64,000 nt of DNA, taken from the NCBI GenBank assembly GCA_035506275.1, contig DATJPT010000010.1, positions 85,902 through 149,901 of the forward strand, given 5' to 3'. Source of the stretch: Bacteroidota bacterium (lineage in GTDB: Bacteria; Bacteroidota; Ignavibacteria; UBA10030; UBA8401). The translations under genes and the position numbers were made by a program. The notes below the pieces were generated by a model, which was not told the origin of the DNA, ran no database searches, and worked only from the letters and a program-made list of their open reading frames with translations. Below, in pieces: positions 27,990 through 37,318 of the stretch; position 1 is the stretch's first letter, and each line of letters starts with the position of its first letter.

Positions 27990-29021
27990 ATGAACTACAT
28001 TGATCTTCGGAGCGACACAGTAACGAAGCCCTCCGCGGCAATGCGGCAGGCGATGGCGAACGCGGAGGTCGGCGACGATGTGTTCGGCGAAGACCCGACC
28101 GTCGTTCAATTGCAGGAAAAAGTTGCAGCCCTTCTCGGGAAAGAGAAAGCGCTCTACGTGCCGAGCGGCGTCATGAGCAACCAGCTCGCGATCAAAGCGC
28201 AAACAGAACCGGGCGACGAAATCATTTGCGAGCAGGATGCGCACATCTTCAACTACGAGACGGCGGCCCCATCGTTGATTTCTTCGGTGCAGGTTAAGAC
28301 AATTCCGGGAACAAAGGGCGTCATATGCGCGGGACAGCTTGAGTCGGCGATACGTCCGAAAGTCTACTACATGCCCCGTTCGAGAATGGTATGTCTCGAG
28401 AACACGCACAACCGTGCTGGCGGAACAATCTATCCGATCGATGAGATAGAGCGCATATCGTCCTTTGCCCGCTCGCATGAGATGCTGATGCACTTGGACG
28501 GCGCGCGGCTTTGGAACGCGTGGGTTGCCACCGGCATTCACCCGAGAGAATATGCGAAGCACTTTGATTCCGTTTCGGTCTGTTTTTCCAAAGGACTCGG
28601 CGCGCCGATCGGCTCGGCAGTCGCCGCGTCCGCCGCGACCATCGAACGCGTTCATAAGTGGCGAAAAGTCTTCGGCGGAGGAATGCGTCAGGCAGGCATC
28701 ATCGCCGCGGGAGCGGTATATGCTCTCGACCATAACGTTGAACGTCTAAAAGAAGATCACGAGAAAGCAAAATTCCTGGCCGAGAAGATCTCATCGATCC
28801 CAAAGCTCTCGCTCGACTTGGACGCCGTGCAGACCAACATCATCATTGTCAACACCGAAGGAACCGGGAAAAAACCGGATGAAATTATTGCGCTGTTGAA
28901 AACGCAGGGACTTTTGGTGACCCTCGGTTCCTACAACAGCATCCGCGCAGTGATGCATCTGGACGTCTCGATGGACCAAGTAAAGCAGGCCGGTGATATT
29001 CTTCTCTCTACACTGAAATAG
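27990..29021 (+). CDS. ltaE: Low-specificity threonine aldolase
   Basis: This 343-residue PLP enzyme of the beta-eliminating lyase group cleaves L-threonine or allo-threonine to glycine and acetaldehyde. It opens [13 protein letters not shown] with [18 protein letters not shown], the standard threonine aldolase start. [11 protein letters not shown] holds the PLP Asp and [11 protein letters not shown] the Schiff-base Lys. It lies seven bases after lnt and two bases before the thioesterase gene, so the three probably share a transcript. Confidence 0.93.
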   Translation: MNYIDLRSDTVTKPSAAMRQAMANAEVGDDVFGEDPTVVQLQEKVAALLGKEKALYVPSGVMSNQLAIKAQTEPGDEIICEQDAHIFNYETAAPSLISSVQVKTIPGTKGVICAGQLESAIRPKVYYMPRSRMVCLENTHNRAGGTIYPIDEIERISSFARSHEMLMHLDGARLWNAWVATGIHPREYAKHFDSVSVCFSKGLGAPIGSAVAASAATIERVHKWRKVFGGGMRQAGIIAAGAVYALDHNVERLKEDHEKAKFLAEKISSIPKLSLDLDAVQTNIIIVNTEGTGKKPDEIIALLKTQGLLVTLGSYNSIRAVMHLDVSMDQVKQAGDILLSTLK

Positions 29022-29022
29022 C

Positions 29023-29484
29023 ATGGACAAGAAACTCTTTCGCCACCGGACAACCGTCCGGGTGAGAAATTATGAGATCGACTGGCAGGGAATCGTTCAT
29101 AATGCGGTCTATCTTCATTACTTCGAGGTCGGAAGGATCGAGTACCTGAACACCATCGGCGCGAAAGTGGACATCAACACCATTAACAATCAATCCAAAG
29201 TAGTTCTCGCCCGCAACGAGATCGATTACCGTGTTGCGGCACGATACGGCGACACGCTCAACGTCTATTCCCGAATCTCGTCCATCAAGAATACCAGCTT
29301 TATTTTTGAAGGATTGCTGGAGCGGGAATCCGACGGCACAACGATCGCCGAAAATGTCGCTGTCCATGTTTGGCTCAACGATAAAACGAACCGCCCGATG
29401 CCGGTTCCCGACGACTTCCGAAAACTGGCCCAGAAGTACGAAGGGGAACATTGCCGCATTCAGTGGCCTTCAATCATTGTTTGA
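29023..29484 (+). CDS. Acyl-CoA thioesterase, 4HBT hotdog family
   Basis: This 153-residue hotdog-fold protein has the 4-hydroxybenzoyl-CoA thioesterase-type motif VRNYEIDWQGIVHNAVYLH, where the Asp is the likely catalytic base. KVVLARNEIDYRVAARYGDTL follows. Members hydrolyse short- or aryl-CoA thioesters; YbgC-like members interact with the Tol-Pal system, but no tol genes are present here. Its stop codon directly abuts the trpE start. Confidence 0.88.
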   Translation: MDKKLFRHRTTVRVRNYEIDWQGIVHNAVYLHYFEVGRIEYLNTIGAKVDINTINNQSKVVLARNEIDYRVAARYGDTLNVYSRISSIKNTSFIFEGLLERESDGTTIAENVAVHVWLNDKTNRPMPVPDDFRKLAQKYEGEHCRIQWPSIIV

Positions 29485-30984
29485 ATGAGCATGACGAGTT
29501 TCGAAGAGTTTAAAAAGCTTGCGGGCAGCGGAAACATCATCCCCATCTACGAGGAGTTGATGGCGGATACCGAAACGCCGGTGTCCGTCTATCTCAAACT
29601 CAAAGACGAAAGCCCATACTCATTCTTGCTCGAAAGCGTTGAAGGGGGAGAGAAGATCGGCCGCTACACGTTTCTCGGATACAACCCGTTCATGGTCTTC
29701 GAGATTCGTGGGAGGTCGTTCACCATCAAGCCGCGGCATCCTGATGTCCATGTTTTGCCCAAGCTTGTCGATCCTTCGATGCATCCGCTTGAGGCGCTGA
29801 AAAAGATCTTCGCCCACTGCAAGACCGTCCCCGTCCAGGGATTGCCCCGCTTCACCGGAGGCGCGGTCGGATACTTTGGATACGAAACCATTCAGTTATT
29901 GGAAAACGTCCCGTCCGCAAAAATAGACCTCCTTGGAGTTAATGATGCGACGTTGATGTTCTTCGATACGCTGCTGGTGTTTGACGCCGTAAAGCGAAAC
30001 GTTTCGGCCGTTGCCAATGCCTACGTCCCGGCAGGAGCCGGTGAGGCTCAGCTGCGCGAAGAATATGACAAAGCCGTTCTAGAAATTCATCGGCTGAAAA
30101 CCATTCTGCAAAAAAGCGTCTCGTATGCCGTTCACTCTTCCGGATCGATCGGGCAGTTGGAACATTTGATGACCCGGGATCATTTCCTTGCGAACGTTGA
30201 AAAAGCAAAACAATATATCGTCGAAGGAGATATTTTCCAGGTCGTTCTCTCCCAGCAGATGAAAATGGAATACGCCGGCGACCCGTTCGACATTTACCGC
30301 ATGCTGAGGACGGTCAACCCATCGCCGTACCTTTATTTCCTCAACATTAACGGCATGTCCATCATCGGGTCGTCCCCCGAATTGCTTGTGCGGCTGGACA
30401 ACGGGATCGTTGAAACACGTCCGATCGCCGGGACACGCAGGCGCGGTGCGACCGCGGAAGAAGATGCCCGCCTGGAAAAAGAATTGCTGGCGGATGAGAA
30501 GGAGTGCGCTGAGCACCTCATGCTCGTCGACCTTGGGCGGAACGACATCGGACGGATATCCGAATACGGAAGCGTCGACGTCACTCAATTTATGGCGATC
30601 GAAAAATATTCGCATGTCATGCACATCGTTTCCAACGTCCGGGGAAAGTTGAAAAAAGGAATGTCGGCCGTCGATGCGCTGTATTCCTGCTTTCCTGCAG
30701 GGACCCTCAGCGGCGCTCCGAAGATCCGTGCCATGGAGATCATTGCCGAGCTTGAACCAAGCAGACGCGGGGTGTACGGCGGCGCTGTCGGCTACCTCGA
30801 TTTCTCCGGCAACCTCGATTCGTGCATTGCCATCAGAACGATCGTCGTCAACAACGGGGCAGCATATTTCCAGGCCGGCGGAGGAATTGTTCACGATTCC
30901 GTCCCCGAAAAGGAGTTCCAGGAATCGATGGACAAAGTTGCAGCCACGGTCAGCGCGGTGAAGAAATTGCGAAAGGCGGATTAG
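29485..30984 (+). CDS. trpE: Anthranilate synthase component I
   Basis: The enzyme converts chorismate and ammonia to anthranilate, the first committed step to tryptophan. It is 499 residues. The N-terminal LLES element (SFLLESVEGGEKIGRY) is the tryptophan feedback site, which favours TrpE over PabB. The chorismate-binding half contains SPELLVR, ETRPIAGTRRRG, LMLVDLGRNDIGR and PAGTLSGAPKIRAMEI. trpG follows after six bases, giving the ammonia-supplying partner. The remaining trp genes are not in the window. Confidence 0.95.
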   Translation: MSMTSFEEFKKLAGSGNIIPIYEELMADTETPVSVYLKLKDESPYSFLLESVEGGEKIGRYTFLGYNPFMVFEIRGRSFTIKPRHPDVHVLPKLVDPSMHPLEALKKIFAHCKTVPVQGLPRFTGGAVGYFGYETIQLLENVPSAKIDLLGVNDATLMFFDTLLVFDAVKRNVSAVANAYVPAGAGEAQLREEYDKAVLEIHRLKTILQKSVSYAVHSSGSIGQLEHLMTRDHFLANVEKAKQYIVEGDIFQVVLSQQMKMEYAGDPFDIYRMLRTVNPSPYLYFLNINGMSIIGSSPELLVRLDNGIVETRPIAGTRRRGATAEEDARLEKELLADEKECAEHLMLVDLGRNDIGRISEYGSVDVTQFMAIEKYSHVMHIVSNVRGKLKKGMSAVDALYSCFPAGTLSGAPKIRAMEIIAELEPSRRGVYGGAVGYLDFSGNLDSCIAIRTIVVNNGAAYFQAGGGIVHDSVPEKEFQESMDKVAATVSAVKKLRKAD

Positions 30985-30990
30985 AGGCCG

Positions 30991-31560
30991 ATGATCCTCA
31001 TCATTGACAACTACGATTCGTTCACGTTCAACCTGGTTCAATACCTCGGCGAACTCGGCGTCGAGCTGCGTGTTGTCCGTAACGACGCTCTCTCGCTTTC
31101 GGACATCGAAAAGATGAAGCCCGAAGGAATCGTCATTTCTCCCGGTCCCTGTACGCCGCACGAGGCCGGGATTTCGGTCGAACTCATAAAGAAATTTCAC
31201 GCATCGATTCCGATCCTCGGCGTCTGCCTGGGACATCAGGCGATCGGAGCAGCCTTCGGCGGAGACATTGTTAAAGCACCGACGGTCGTCCATGGGAAGG
31301 TCTCAAAAATAAATCATAACGGACAAGGGATCTTCCGAAAAGTCCCGGATCAATTCTCAGCCGCCCGCTATCATTCTCTCGTCATAAAAAAAGAAACAAG
31401 GCCTAAAGAATTGGAGATCTCCGCGTGGACGGACGACCAGGTGATCATGGGAGTGAGGCATGTCAGTTCACCGACGTTCGGCGTTCAATTCCACCCGGAA
31501 TCGATCGCAACGCAACACGGGAAGATCATTCTTGAAAATTTCATCAGGCGCCGTTACTAG
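30991..31560 (+). CDS. trpG: Anthranilate synthase component II (glutamine amidotransferase)
   Basis: This 189-residue class I amidotransferase releases ammonia from glutamine for TrpE. The nucleophile Cys is in GVCLGHQAIG, and the catalytic His-Glu pair in GVQFHPESI. IDNYDSFTFNL at the N-terminus and SPGPCTP are typical. In many bacteria the same subunit also serves PabB for folate synthesis; no pabB is seen here, so dual use is possible. Confidence 0.95.
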   Translation: MILIIDNYDSFTFNLVQYLGELGVELRVVRNDALSLSDIEKMKPEGIVISPGPCTPHEAGISVELIKKFHASIPILGVCLGHQAIGAAFGGDIVKAPTVVHGKVSKINHNGQGIFRKVPDQFSAARYHSLVIKKETRPKELEISAWTDDQVIMGVRHVSSPTFGVQFHPESIATQHGKIILENFIRRRY

Positions 31561-31592
31561 CGCGGTCAGAACTTCGAAAAAGGAAAAATCTC

Positions 31593-32300
31593 ATGGCATC
31601 CAGAACTGAACACGACATTGCTCAGGACAAAAAGCTCGATCAACTCCTAAAGACACAGGACGACATCTGGAGGGTGTTCCGCGTGATGTCGGAATTTGTC
31701 GAAGGATTCCAAACATTCTCCCGCCTCGGGCCCTGCATCACAGTGTTCGGGTCAGCCCGCACGAAACCCGGGACGCGCTATTACGACATGACGGTGGAAG
31801 TAGCGAAGGAATTTGTCAAGAACGGATACGGGATCATTTCCGGCGGCGGACCCGGAATTATGGAGGCGGCAAATAAGGGAGCGAAAGAAGCCGGGGGCGT
31901 TTCGGTCGGGATCAATATCGATCTCCCTTTTGAACAGAGCGCCAATCCGTACATCGACAAGGATAAATTGATCACGTTCAGACATTTCTATGTCCGCAAA
32001 GTCATGTTCGTCAAGTATGCACAGGCGTTCGTGGTGATGCCGGGCGGATTCGGCACCCTCGATGAATTATTTGAATCTGTCACTTTGGTGCAAACCCGGA
32101 AGGTCAACAAGTTTCCGATCATCCTTATGGGAAAGGAATATTGGAGCGGATTGTTCGATTGGGTGAAGAACAGAATGCTCACAGAAGGCAACATCTCGGA
32201 AATTGACCTGCAGCTTTTTTCGATGACCGACGACCCGAAAACCGCGGCTCAGACCGTGGCCGATTTCTACAAAGGAACCGAACACGCCCCGAATTTCTAG
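31593..32300 (+). CDS. LOG-family Rossmann protein (TIGR00730 type)
   Basis: This 235-residue protein of the LONELY GUY/lysine decarboxylase-like family has the nucleotide-binding motif SGGGPGIMEAANKGA and the catalytic motif MPGGFGTLDELFE (PGGxGTxxE). Characterised members are cytokinin-riboside 5'-monophosphate phosphoribohydrolases, and bacterial homologues often hydrolyse AMP-like nucleotides. It has a longer N-terminal helix than plant LOG, including FRVMSEFVEGFQTF. AAAGGAAAA upstream of the ATG is the ribosome binding site. Confidence 0.9.
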   Translation: MASRTEHDIAQDKKLDQLLKTQDDIWRVFRVMSEFVEGFQTFSRLGPCITVFGSARTKPGTRYYDMTVEVAKEFVKNGYGIISGGGPGIMEAANKGAKEAGGVSVGINIDLPFEQSANPYIDKDKLITFRHFYVRKVMFVKYAQAFVVMPGGFGTLDELFESVTLVQTRKVNKFPIILMGKEYWSGLFDWVKNRMLTEGNISEIDLQLFSMTDDPKTAAQTVADFYKGTEHAPNF

Positions 32301-32308
32301 AGGTGAGC

Positions 32309-34060
32309 ATGGATAAAGCAAAGGTTTCGGATATACTCGATCAAATCGGGACTCTCCTCGAATTACGGGGGGAGAACCCGTTCAAGTGCCGCGCATACCA
32401 TAATGCCGCGCGGGCGATCGAAGGCGCCACGGCAGACCTCGAAACGCTCGTCCGGGCGGGCGAGCTGAGAAACATCAAGGGCGTCGGCGAAGCGATCGCT
32501 GAGAAGATCTCCGAACTTGTCACGACAGGGAAGTCTGAGTATTATGAGGAGCTGAAATCCTCGCTCCCCGAAGGACTGATGTCGATGCTGCGCATTTCAG
32601 GCGTAGGCCCCAAGAAAGTGAAGATCTTGTACGAGAAGCTGAAGATCAAATCGGTCGAAGAGCTTGAAGCCGCATGCAAGGCGGGGAAGCTTGAAAAGGT
32701 CGAGGGCTTTGGTAAGAAAACTGAAGAGAACATCCTGGCGGGGATAGAAGCGCTGCGGAAACACAGTTCGAAATTCCTCTATTCACAAGCTGAAAAGGAC
32801 GCTCAGAACATCTACAACGTGGTCGTGAAGCAAAAAGGAATTATCCGCGCCGAAATCGCCGGCAGCTTGCGGCGGAAAAAGGAGACCATCGGCGATATCG
32901 ATATCGTCGCCAGTGCGAAGTCATCGGCTGTTCCTGCCATCATGAAGGCATTCACGTCGCATTCTGAGGTCGAACGAATAACCGGCCAGGGGGAAACAAA
33001 ATCGAGCGTCGTTCTCAAATCCGGTATCAATTGCGACCTTCGCGTGGTCGATGATTCGGAGTTTCCATTTGCGCTCAATTATTTTACCGGCAGCAAAGAC
33101 CACAACGTCCGGCTCAGGACGATCGCAAAAAAATTTAACCTCAGCCTGAATGAGTACGGCTTTTCAAAGCTCGGCTCGGACGAAAAACGGGGGAAGGCGA
33201 AGAAAACGGTTCCGTGCAGGGATGAACAGGGGATCTACAAAGCGCTCGGGCTTGAGTACACCCCCCCCGAACTGCGCGAAGATTTCGGCGAGATTGAAGC
33301 TGCGGAAAAGAACAAATTGCCTCATCTCCTCTCAGAAAAAGATATCCGCGGCACATTCCATTGCCATACAAATTACAGCGACGGGGTCAACACTCTTCAG
33401 GAGATGGCGGAGGGGGCGCAAAACCTGGGATGGGAGTACCTTGGCATCGCAGACCACAGCAAGGTTGCGGTCTATGCAAACGGCCTGACCGAGGACCGGG
33501 TGAAAAAGCAGCAAAAAGAGATCAATACGTTGAATCAAAAATGGCCGGACTTCCGTATCTTTAGTGGTACAGAGGTCGATATCCTTGCCACGGGCGAGCT
33601 TGATTTCAGCGACAAAGTCCTTTCATTGTTCGACTACGTCGTTGCATCGGTCCACAGCAGTTTCAAAATGACCGAAGCCGAGATGACAAAGCGAATTATG
33701 AAAGCGATCAAGAACAAATATGTGACGATCCTTGGCCACCCGACGGGGCGATTGCTGCTGCAGCGCGAAGGTTATCCGCTGAACCAGACGGCGATCATCG
33801 ATGCCGCGGCTGACTACGGAAAGTGCATCGAAATCAACGCGCACCCCTCACGGCTGGATCTCGACTGGCGGATGTGCAAGTATGCAAAGGAAAAGGGGGT
33901 CAAAATATCCATCAACCCGGATGCCCACGTCGTCGACGGTTTGCGAGACGTGCGGTACGGCGTCGGCATTGCGCGCAAAGGATGGCTGGAGAAGAATGAC
34001 GTCCTCAATACGATGAACTTGCACCAGGTCCAAAAATATTTCGGTTCATCTCAACGATAA
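32309..34060 (+). CDS. polX: DNA polymerase/3'-5' exonuclease PolX
   Basis: This is a two-domain base-excision repair polymerase of 583 residues. Residues 1-320 are the family X polymerase, with helix-hairpin-helix motifs (IKGVGEAIAEKI, ISGVGPKKVKIL) and the metal-binding palm pair in GDIDIVAS. The C-terminal half is a PHP phosphoesterase, opening GTFHCHTNYSDGVNTL and with GIADHSK, supplying 3'-5' exonuclease and AP-site activities. ATG 32309 is used because GAGGTGA begins at 32300; a GTG six bases upstream lies inside that site. Confidence 0.96.
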   Translation: MDKAKVSDILDQIGTLLELRGENPFKCRAYHNAARAIEGATADLETLVRAGELRNIKGVGEAIAEKISELVTTGKSEYYEELKSSLPEGLMSMLRISGVGPKKVKILYEKLKIKSVEELEAACKAGKLEKVEGFGKKTEENILAGIEALRKHSSKFLYSQAEKDAQNIYNVVVKQKGIIRAEIAGSLRRKKETIGDIDIVASAKSSAVPAIMKAFTSHSEVERITGQGETKSSVVLKSGINCDLRVVDDSEFPFALNYFTGSKDHNVRLRTIAKKFNLSLNEYGFSKLGSDEKRGKAKKTVPCRDEQGIYKALGLEYTPPELREDFGEIEAAEKNKLPHLLSEKDIRGTFHCHTNYSDGVNTLQEMAEGAQNLGWEYLGIADHSKVAVYANGLTEDRVKKQQKEINTLNQKWPDFRIFSGTEVDILATGELDFSDKVLSLFDYVVASVHSSFKMTEAEMTKRIMKAIKNKYVTILGHPTGRLLLQREGYPLNQTAIIDAAADYGKCIEINAHPSRLDLDWRMCKYAKEKGVKISINPDAHVVDGLRDVRYGVGIARKGWLEKNDVLNTMNLHQVQKYFGSSQR

Positions 34061-34078
34061 TTTGAAAAGGAGAAACAC

Positions 34079-34678
34079 ATGAGTGCGCATCGCCGGCCAT
34101 ATCTTGGCGCATTAATTCTGATCACACTGGGGGTCCTTTTTCTGCTCGACAATCTCGGAATCGCCGATTTTGGCGCTATCATTTCGACCTACTGGCCGGT
34201 GATTCTTATTCTCATTGGAATTCGTATATTCTTCAGGTACGGACGGGGTCCATCGCAGCCCTCCGCGACGACGGAACCGGTGACGATGGGAACGACGCAG
34301 GAATCCAGCGCCTCTGCCATCCACAACTCAAACGTCTTCGGCGACGTGGACATGAAGATCAGTTCGAGGGATTTCCGCGGCGGTTCGATCTCGAATGTTT
34401 TTGGCGACATGAACATTGACCTCTCGGAAATCGCGCTCGCGGAAGGGGAGCAGGTACTTAAATTGGACGGCGTATTCGGTGACCTCCACGTCTTGGTTCC
34501 GAAAGATATTGAGATCGCAGTGACGTCGCATTCGGTGTTCGGGGACGTGAGGGTCTTAGGAAACATGAAAACAGGATTCGGGCAGGAAATTTTCTTCTCC
34601 TCCCCGAACTATTCGGCGGCCCCCAAGAAGCTTCGGATCCTGTCGAATCAGGTTTTTGGCGACGTGAAAGTGTGGTAG
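34079..34678 (+). CDS. LiaF-like membrane protein with VFGD repeats
   Basis: This 199-residue protein has two N-terminal membrane helices (about residues 8-24 and 31-49, DUF5668-like) and a C-terminal LiaF/DUF2154-type domain. The domain is built of five short repeats centred on VFGD or VFGDM: NVFGDVDMKI, NVFGDMNIDL, GVFGDLHVLV, SVFGDVRVLG and QVFGDVKVW. The regular hydrophobic spacing suggests a small beta-solenoid. In Firmicutes, LiaF restrains the LiaRS envelope-stress system; no two-component partner lies nearby, so the role here is open. Confidence 0.85.
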   Translation: MSAHRRPYLGALILITLGVLFLLDNLGIADFGAIISTYWPVILILIGIRIFFRYGRGPSQPSATTEPVTMGTTQESSASAIHNSNVFGDVDMKISSRDFRGGSISNVFGDMNIDLSEIALAEGEQVLKLDGVFGDLHVLVPKDIEIAVTSHSVFGDVRVLGNMKTGFGQEIFFSSPNYSAAPKKLRILSNQVFGDVKVW

Positions 34679-34735
34679 GCGAAGATGGTGAAAGGCTCTC
34701 AATCGTTACCTATTCATAACCGGGGCTAGAAAAAA

Positions 34736-35716
34736 ATGAGCATCGTTAGCGAACTCGGCATTCCTTCGGGGACGATCGCATATACCGTTCTTCATCAGGC
34801 AGGTCCGAACGCGGAAGCCGCCGATTCTCAAAAGGGGCTCGGCGAAACTTTAGGGAAGGTGAAGTATCATGAGGAATTGAGAAATGCTCTTCAGAATACT
34901 CTCGCCGAATCCGCCGCCCTGCGCGACGCTTTTCAAGCCTCTCTTTTTGAGGCCAGAAACAGGGCGTCACAGGTTGCAAAGGGAAGCTTGAATCAGTATC
35001 TGTCGACTCCGATAAAGTCCGACAACGAAGACGTACAGAGAATTATCAGGGAAGCTCTTGAGAAATATTCCGAACAGGTCCTTCCTTCGCCGAATATCGG
35101 GATCGAATCCGCCTGGGTCTCGTATCTTCTGCCGGACGCAAGAATTGTCACGTCGCAAACGAAGGTCTCCGTCCTCATCCGGAAAATGCTTTCCGCCGGG
35201 AAGCTGAACTTAAAACAATTGGGCTTTACGAAGGGGAAGCTTCCCTCAAATATCTTTGAAACCGTTTATCTCCTCGCAACGGGAATTAATCTCGATGTCC
35301 TGGAATTTATCTTCCGCAAGACGATGGCCACCGGCGGCATCTGGCAGTTCGCAGAGAATATGTGGACGGGGGTTTACAATGTCCTTTCAACAGTGGGGAC
35401 CGCAGAACAGAGAGGGATTGCCTGGGAAGCTTCACTCTTCCCCCAGACCGTGCGGATGAAAGGGGGAGAATTTGTTGCGGAGTCGGAAAAAATTTTTGAA
35501 CGGCTCTCTAAAGAATTTAATCTCCACCAGCTGTCGCTGTGGCAGAGTAAATTTCCTTTCCGGGAAGAAAATAATTTCACGCTTCGCATCAGAATGATCC
35601 CCGATCAGAAACTTCTCTTCGAGATCATTAAATGGCTCGGCGCCGTTGAGAACGAGATTGTCAGAACGGCGTTGACGTCGGATGCTGCCCTTGTCGTGAA
35701 GGAGATCATTCCGTAG
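34736..35716 (+). CDS. Hypothetical protein, 326 residues
   Basis: I do not recognise this protein. It has no signal peptide, membrane helix or known nucleotide-binding motif. The N-terminal third is rich in Ala, Glu, Gln and Leu (LRNALQNTLAESAALRDAFQ), probably helical. The middle is mixed (WVSYLLPDARIVTSQTKVSV) and the end again helical with many Phe and Trp residues. It has an ordinary composition like its neighbours, so there is no sign of recent transfer. It ends two bases before nth, suggesting shared transcription with that repair gene. Confidence 0.8.
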   Translation: MSIVSELGIPSGTIAYTVLHQAGPNAEAADSQKGLGETLGKVKYHEELRNALQNTLAESAALRDAFQASLFEARNRASQVAKGSLNQYLSTPIKSDNEDVQRIIREALEKYSEQVLPSPNIGIESAWVSYLLPDARIVTSQTKVSVLIRKMLSAGKLNLKQLGFTKGKLPSNIFETVYLLATGINLDVLEFIFRKTMATGGIWQFAENMWTGVYNVLSTVGTAEQRGIAWEASLFPQTVRMKGGEFVAESEKIFERLSKEFNLHQLSLWQSKFPFREENNFTLRIRMIPDQKLLFEIIKWLGAVENEIVRTALTSDAALVVKEIIP

Positions 35717-35717
35717 C

Positions 35718-36380
35718 ATGAAAGGAAAGGGGCAGGCGGACTTACCTGGGCAGAGATCAAAGCGCGCGCATTCAATTGAATCGCGCCTGCGAAAAGAGTA
35801 TCCTTCCGTTCCGATGGCCCTCCGTTTTGATAACCCGCTACAGCTTTTGATCTCCGTCATTCTCTCGGCCCAATGCACCGACGCGCGGGTGAATTTGGTT
35901 ACTCCATCCCTCTTCGCGAAATACAAGACCGTCGCTGCGTTTGCTGAGGCAGTTCCTGCAGAACTCGAAGAGGCGATCCATTCGACCGGCTTCTTTCACA
36001 ACAAGGCAAAGAATATTATCAGCTGCTGTAAAGCGATCCGCGAAAAGCATGGCGGAAAAGTACCGTCATCGATGGAGGAGCTTATTCAGCTCCCGGGCGT
36101 CGGCCGGAAGACCGCAAACTGCGTCCTCAGCGGCGCCTTCGGCATTACTTCCGGCATTATCGTCGACACGCATGTCGCCCGTCTCGCCAATCGCCTTGAC
36201 CTGAGCGAATCTTCAAACCCAGAGAAAGTTGAACTGGACTTGTGCGGGCTTCTGGAAAAGAAAGACTGGGTTCATTTCAGCAATGCGCTGATCCATCATG
36301 GAAGGAAGATCTGCGAGGCAAGAAAACCGAAGTGCACGCTTTGTATCCTCAGTGATCTGTGCCCTTCGTCAGCGGCTTAG
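35718..36380 (+). CDS. nth: Endonuclease III
   Basis: This 220-residue DNA glycosylase/AP lyase removes oxidised pyrimidines. The helix-hairpin-helix with the catalytic Lys is LPGVGRKTANCVLSGAFG, and the catalytic Asp lies in VDTHVARLANRL. The C-terminus carries the [4Fe-4S] ligands in exact C-x6-C-x2-C-x5-C spacing (CEARKPKCTLCILSDLC). About 25 residues before RLRKEYP are basic and unconserved, so a later start is possible. Convergent with the next gene on the minus strand. Confidence 0.97.
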   Translation: MKGKGQADLPGQRSKRAHSIESRLRKEYPSVPMALRFDNPLQLLISVILSAQCTDARVNLVTPSLFAKYKTVAAFAEAVPAELEEAIHSTGFFHNKAKNIISCCKAIREKHGGKVPSSMEELIQLPGVGRKTANCVLSGAFGITSGIIVDTHVARLANRLDLSESSNPEKVELDLCGLLEKKDWVHFSNALIHHGRKICEARKPKCTLCILSDLCPSSAA

Positions 36381-36392
36381 ATCACCGCAAAT

Positions 36393-36635
36393 TCAGGCTT
36401 TGGTGACATCGTCGTAGAGGTGAATAATGCAGGTTTTGCAGAAATAGATTAGTCTCGAATCTCCGACCTCCCGTTCGATAAGCTGCCCTTTGTCAAACTT
36501 CCCCCTGCAGATCGTGCACCGTTCCGTGCCGGCGTTGCCGTCGAGTTTGTTCGACCTCATGATAAATCCGTAGCCGTAGAAAATAACAGCCATGAGCATC
36601 ACGAGAAAAAGAGCTGCCAAAATTGAAAATGTCAT
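36393..36635 (-). CDS. Small membrane protein with a CxxC...CxxC zinc-ribbon
   Basis: This 80-residue protein starts with one membrane helix (FSILAALFLVMLMAVIFYGYG), then a short linker and a cytosolic or periplasmic ribbon with CTICRGKF and FCKTCI, two CxxC pairs likely to bind zinc. The start at 36635 is chosen because AAAGGA lies seven bases upstream; a longer frame from 36674 adds 13 unlikely residues. Function unknown; the C-terminal LYDDVTKA is acidic. It faces nth tail to tail and is divergent from the HD gene. Confidence 0.75.
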   Translation of the reverse strand: MTFSILAALFLVMLMAVIFYGYGFIMRSNKLDGNAGTERCTICRGKFDKGQLIEREVGDSRLIYFCKTCIIHLYDDVTKA

Positions 36636-36707
36636 AAAAAATTCCTTTAATGAACTAGGTAAATGTAGCAACATCCCCCCGAAAATGAAAGAAGAAAGGC
36701 CGGTTCA

Positions 36708-37259
36708 ATGGACCGAATGAGCACTTTTGCGCTTTTGCAAGAGTATACGAAAAGCGAAAGCCTTCGAAAGCACGCGCTGTCGGTTGAGACGGCGATGCGT
36801 GCGTACGCAAGAAAATTTTCTGCTGACGAGGAGATTTGGGGAATCACGGGATTGATCCACGATTTTGACTATGAGATGTATCCTCAGGCTCCCGACCATC
36901 CGATGAAAGGTTCGGAGATCCTCAAAGCCAGGGGATATTCCGAAGAGGTTCGGACGGCGGTCCTGGGGCACGCCTCGTATTCGGGGGTTCGGCGCGAGTC
37001 ACAGATGGCAAAATCATTGTTCGCCTGTGACGAATTATGCGGGTTTATTGTCGCCTGCACGCTCGTGAGGCCGAACAAGAAGATAGAAGGCCTGGAGGTA
37101 AGCTCGGTGAAGAAAAAGTTGAAGGATAAAGCGTTTGCGCGGAGCGTCAACAGGGAGGAGATTATCCAAGGAGCGGCAGAGCTTGGCATTCCACTCGACG
37201 AACATATTCAATTTGTCATCGATGCATTGAAAGCAAACGCCAACGAATTAGGGCTATAG
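36708..37259 (+). CDS. HD-domain phosphohydrolase
   Basis: This 183-residue HD-superfamily protein has metal ligands in HALSVETAMRAYA (first His), GLIHDFDYEMYP (HD pair) and VLGHASYSGV, followed by FACDELCGFIVA (late Asp). This is the compact HDIG form found widely in bacteria; members hydrolyse nucleotides or small phosphates, and the substrate here is unknown. An AAAGG just upstream serves as ribosome binding site. Confidence 0.85.
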   Translation: MDRMSTFALLQEYTKSESLRKHALSVETAMRAYARKFSADEEIWGITGLIHDFDYEMYPQAPDHPMKGSEILKARGYSEEVRTAVLGHASYSGVRRESQMAKSLFACDELCGFIVACTLVRPNKKIEGLEVSSVKKKLKDKAFARSVNREEIIQGAAELGIPLDEHIQFVIDALKANANELGL

Positions 37260-37318
37260 CCTTTTTTGAACCTTCACGGATCGGTTTGTGTTATAAGAAG
37301 TACGACAAAAAGCCATTT

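Noticed and set aside
30079..31293. Long minus-strand ORF (404 residues) over trpE-trpG
   Set aside because: It is a frame shadow: trpE and trpG on the plus strand are certain, and the antisense protein has no recognisable motif.
29485..31560. pabB-pabA instead of trpE-trpG
   Set aside because: The N-terminal LLES tryptophan site and full TrpE length favour trpE; the amidotransferase may serve both.
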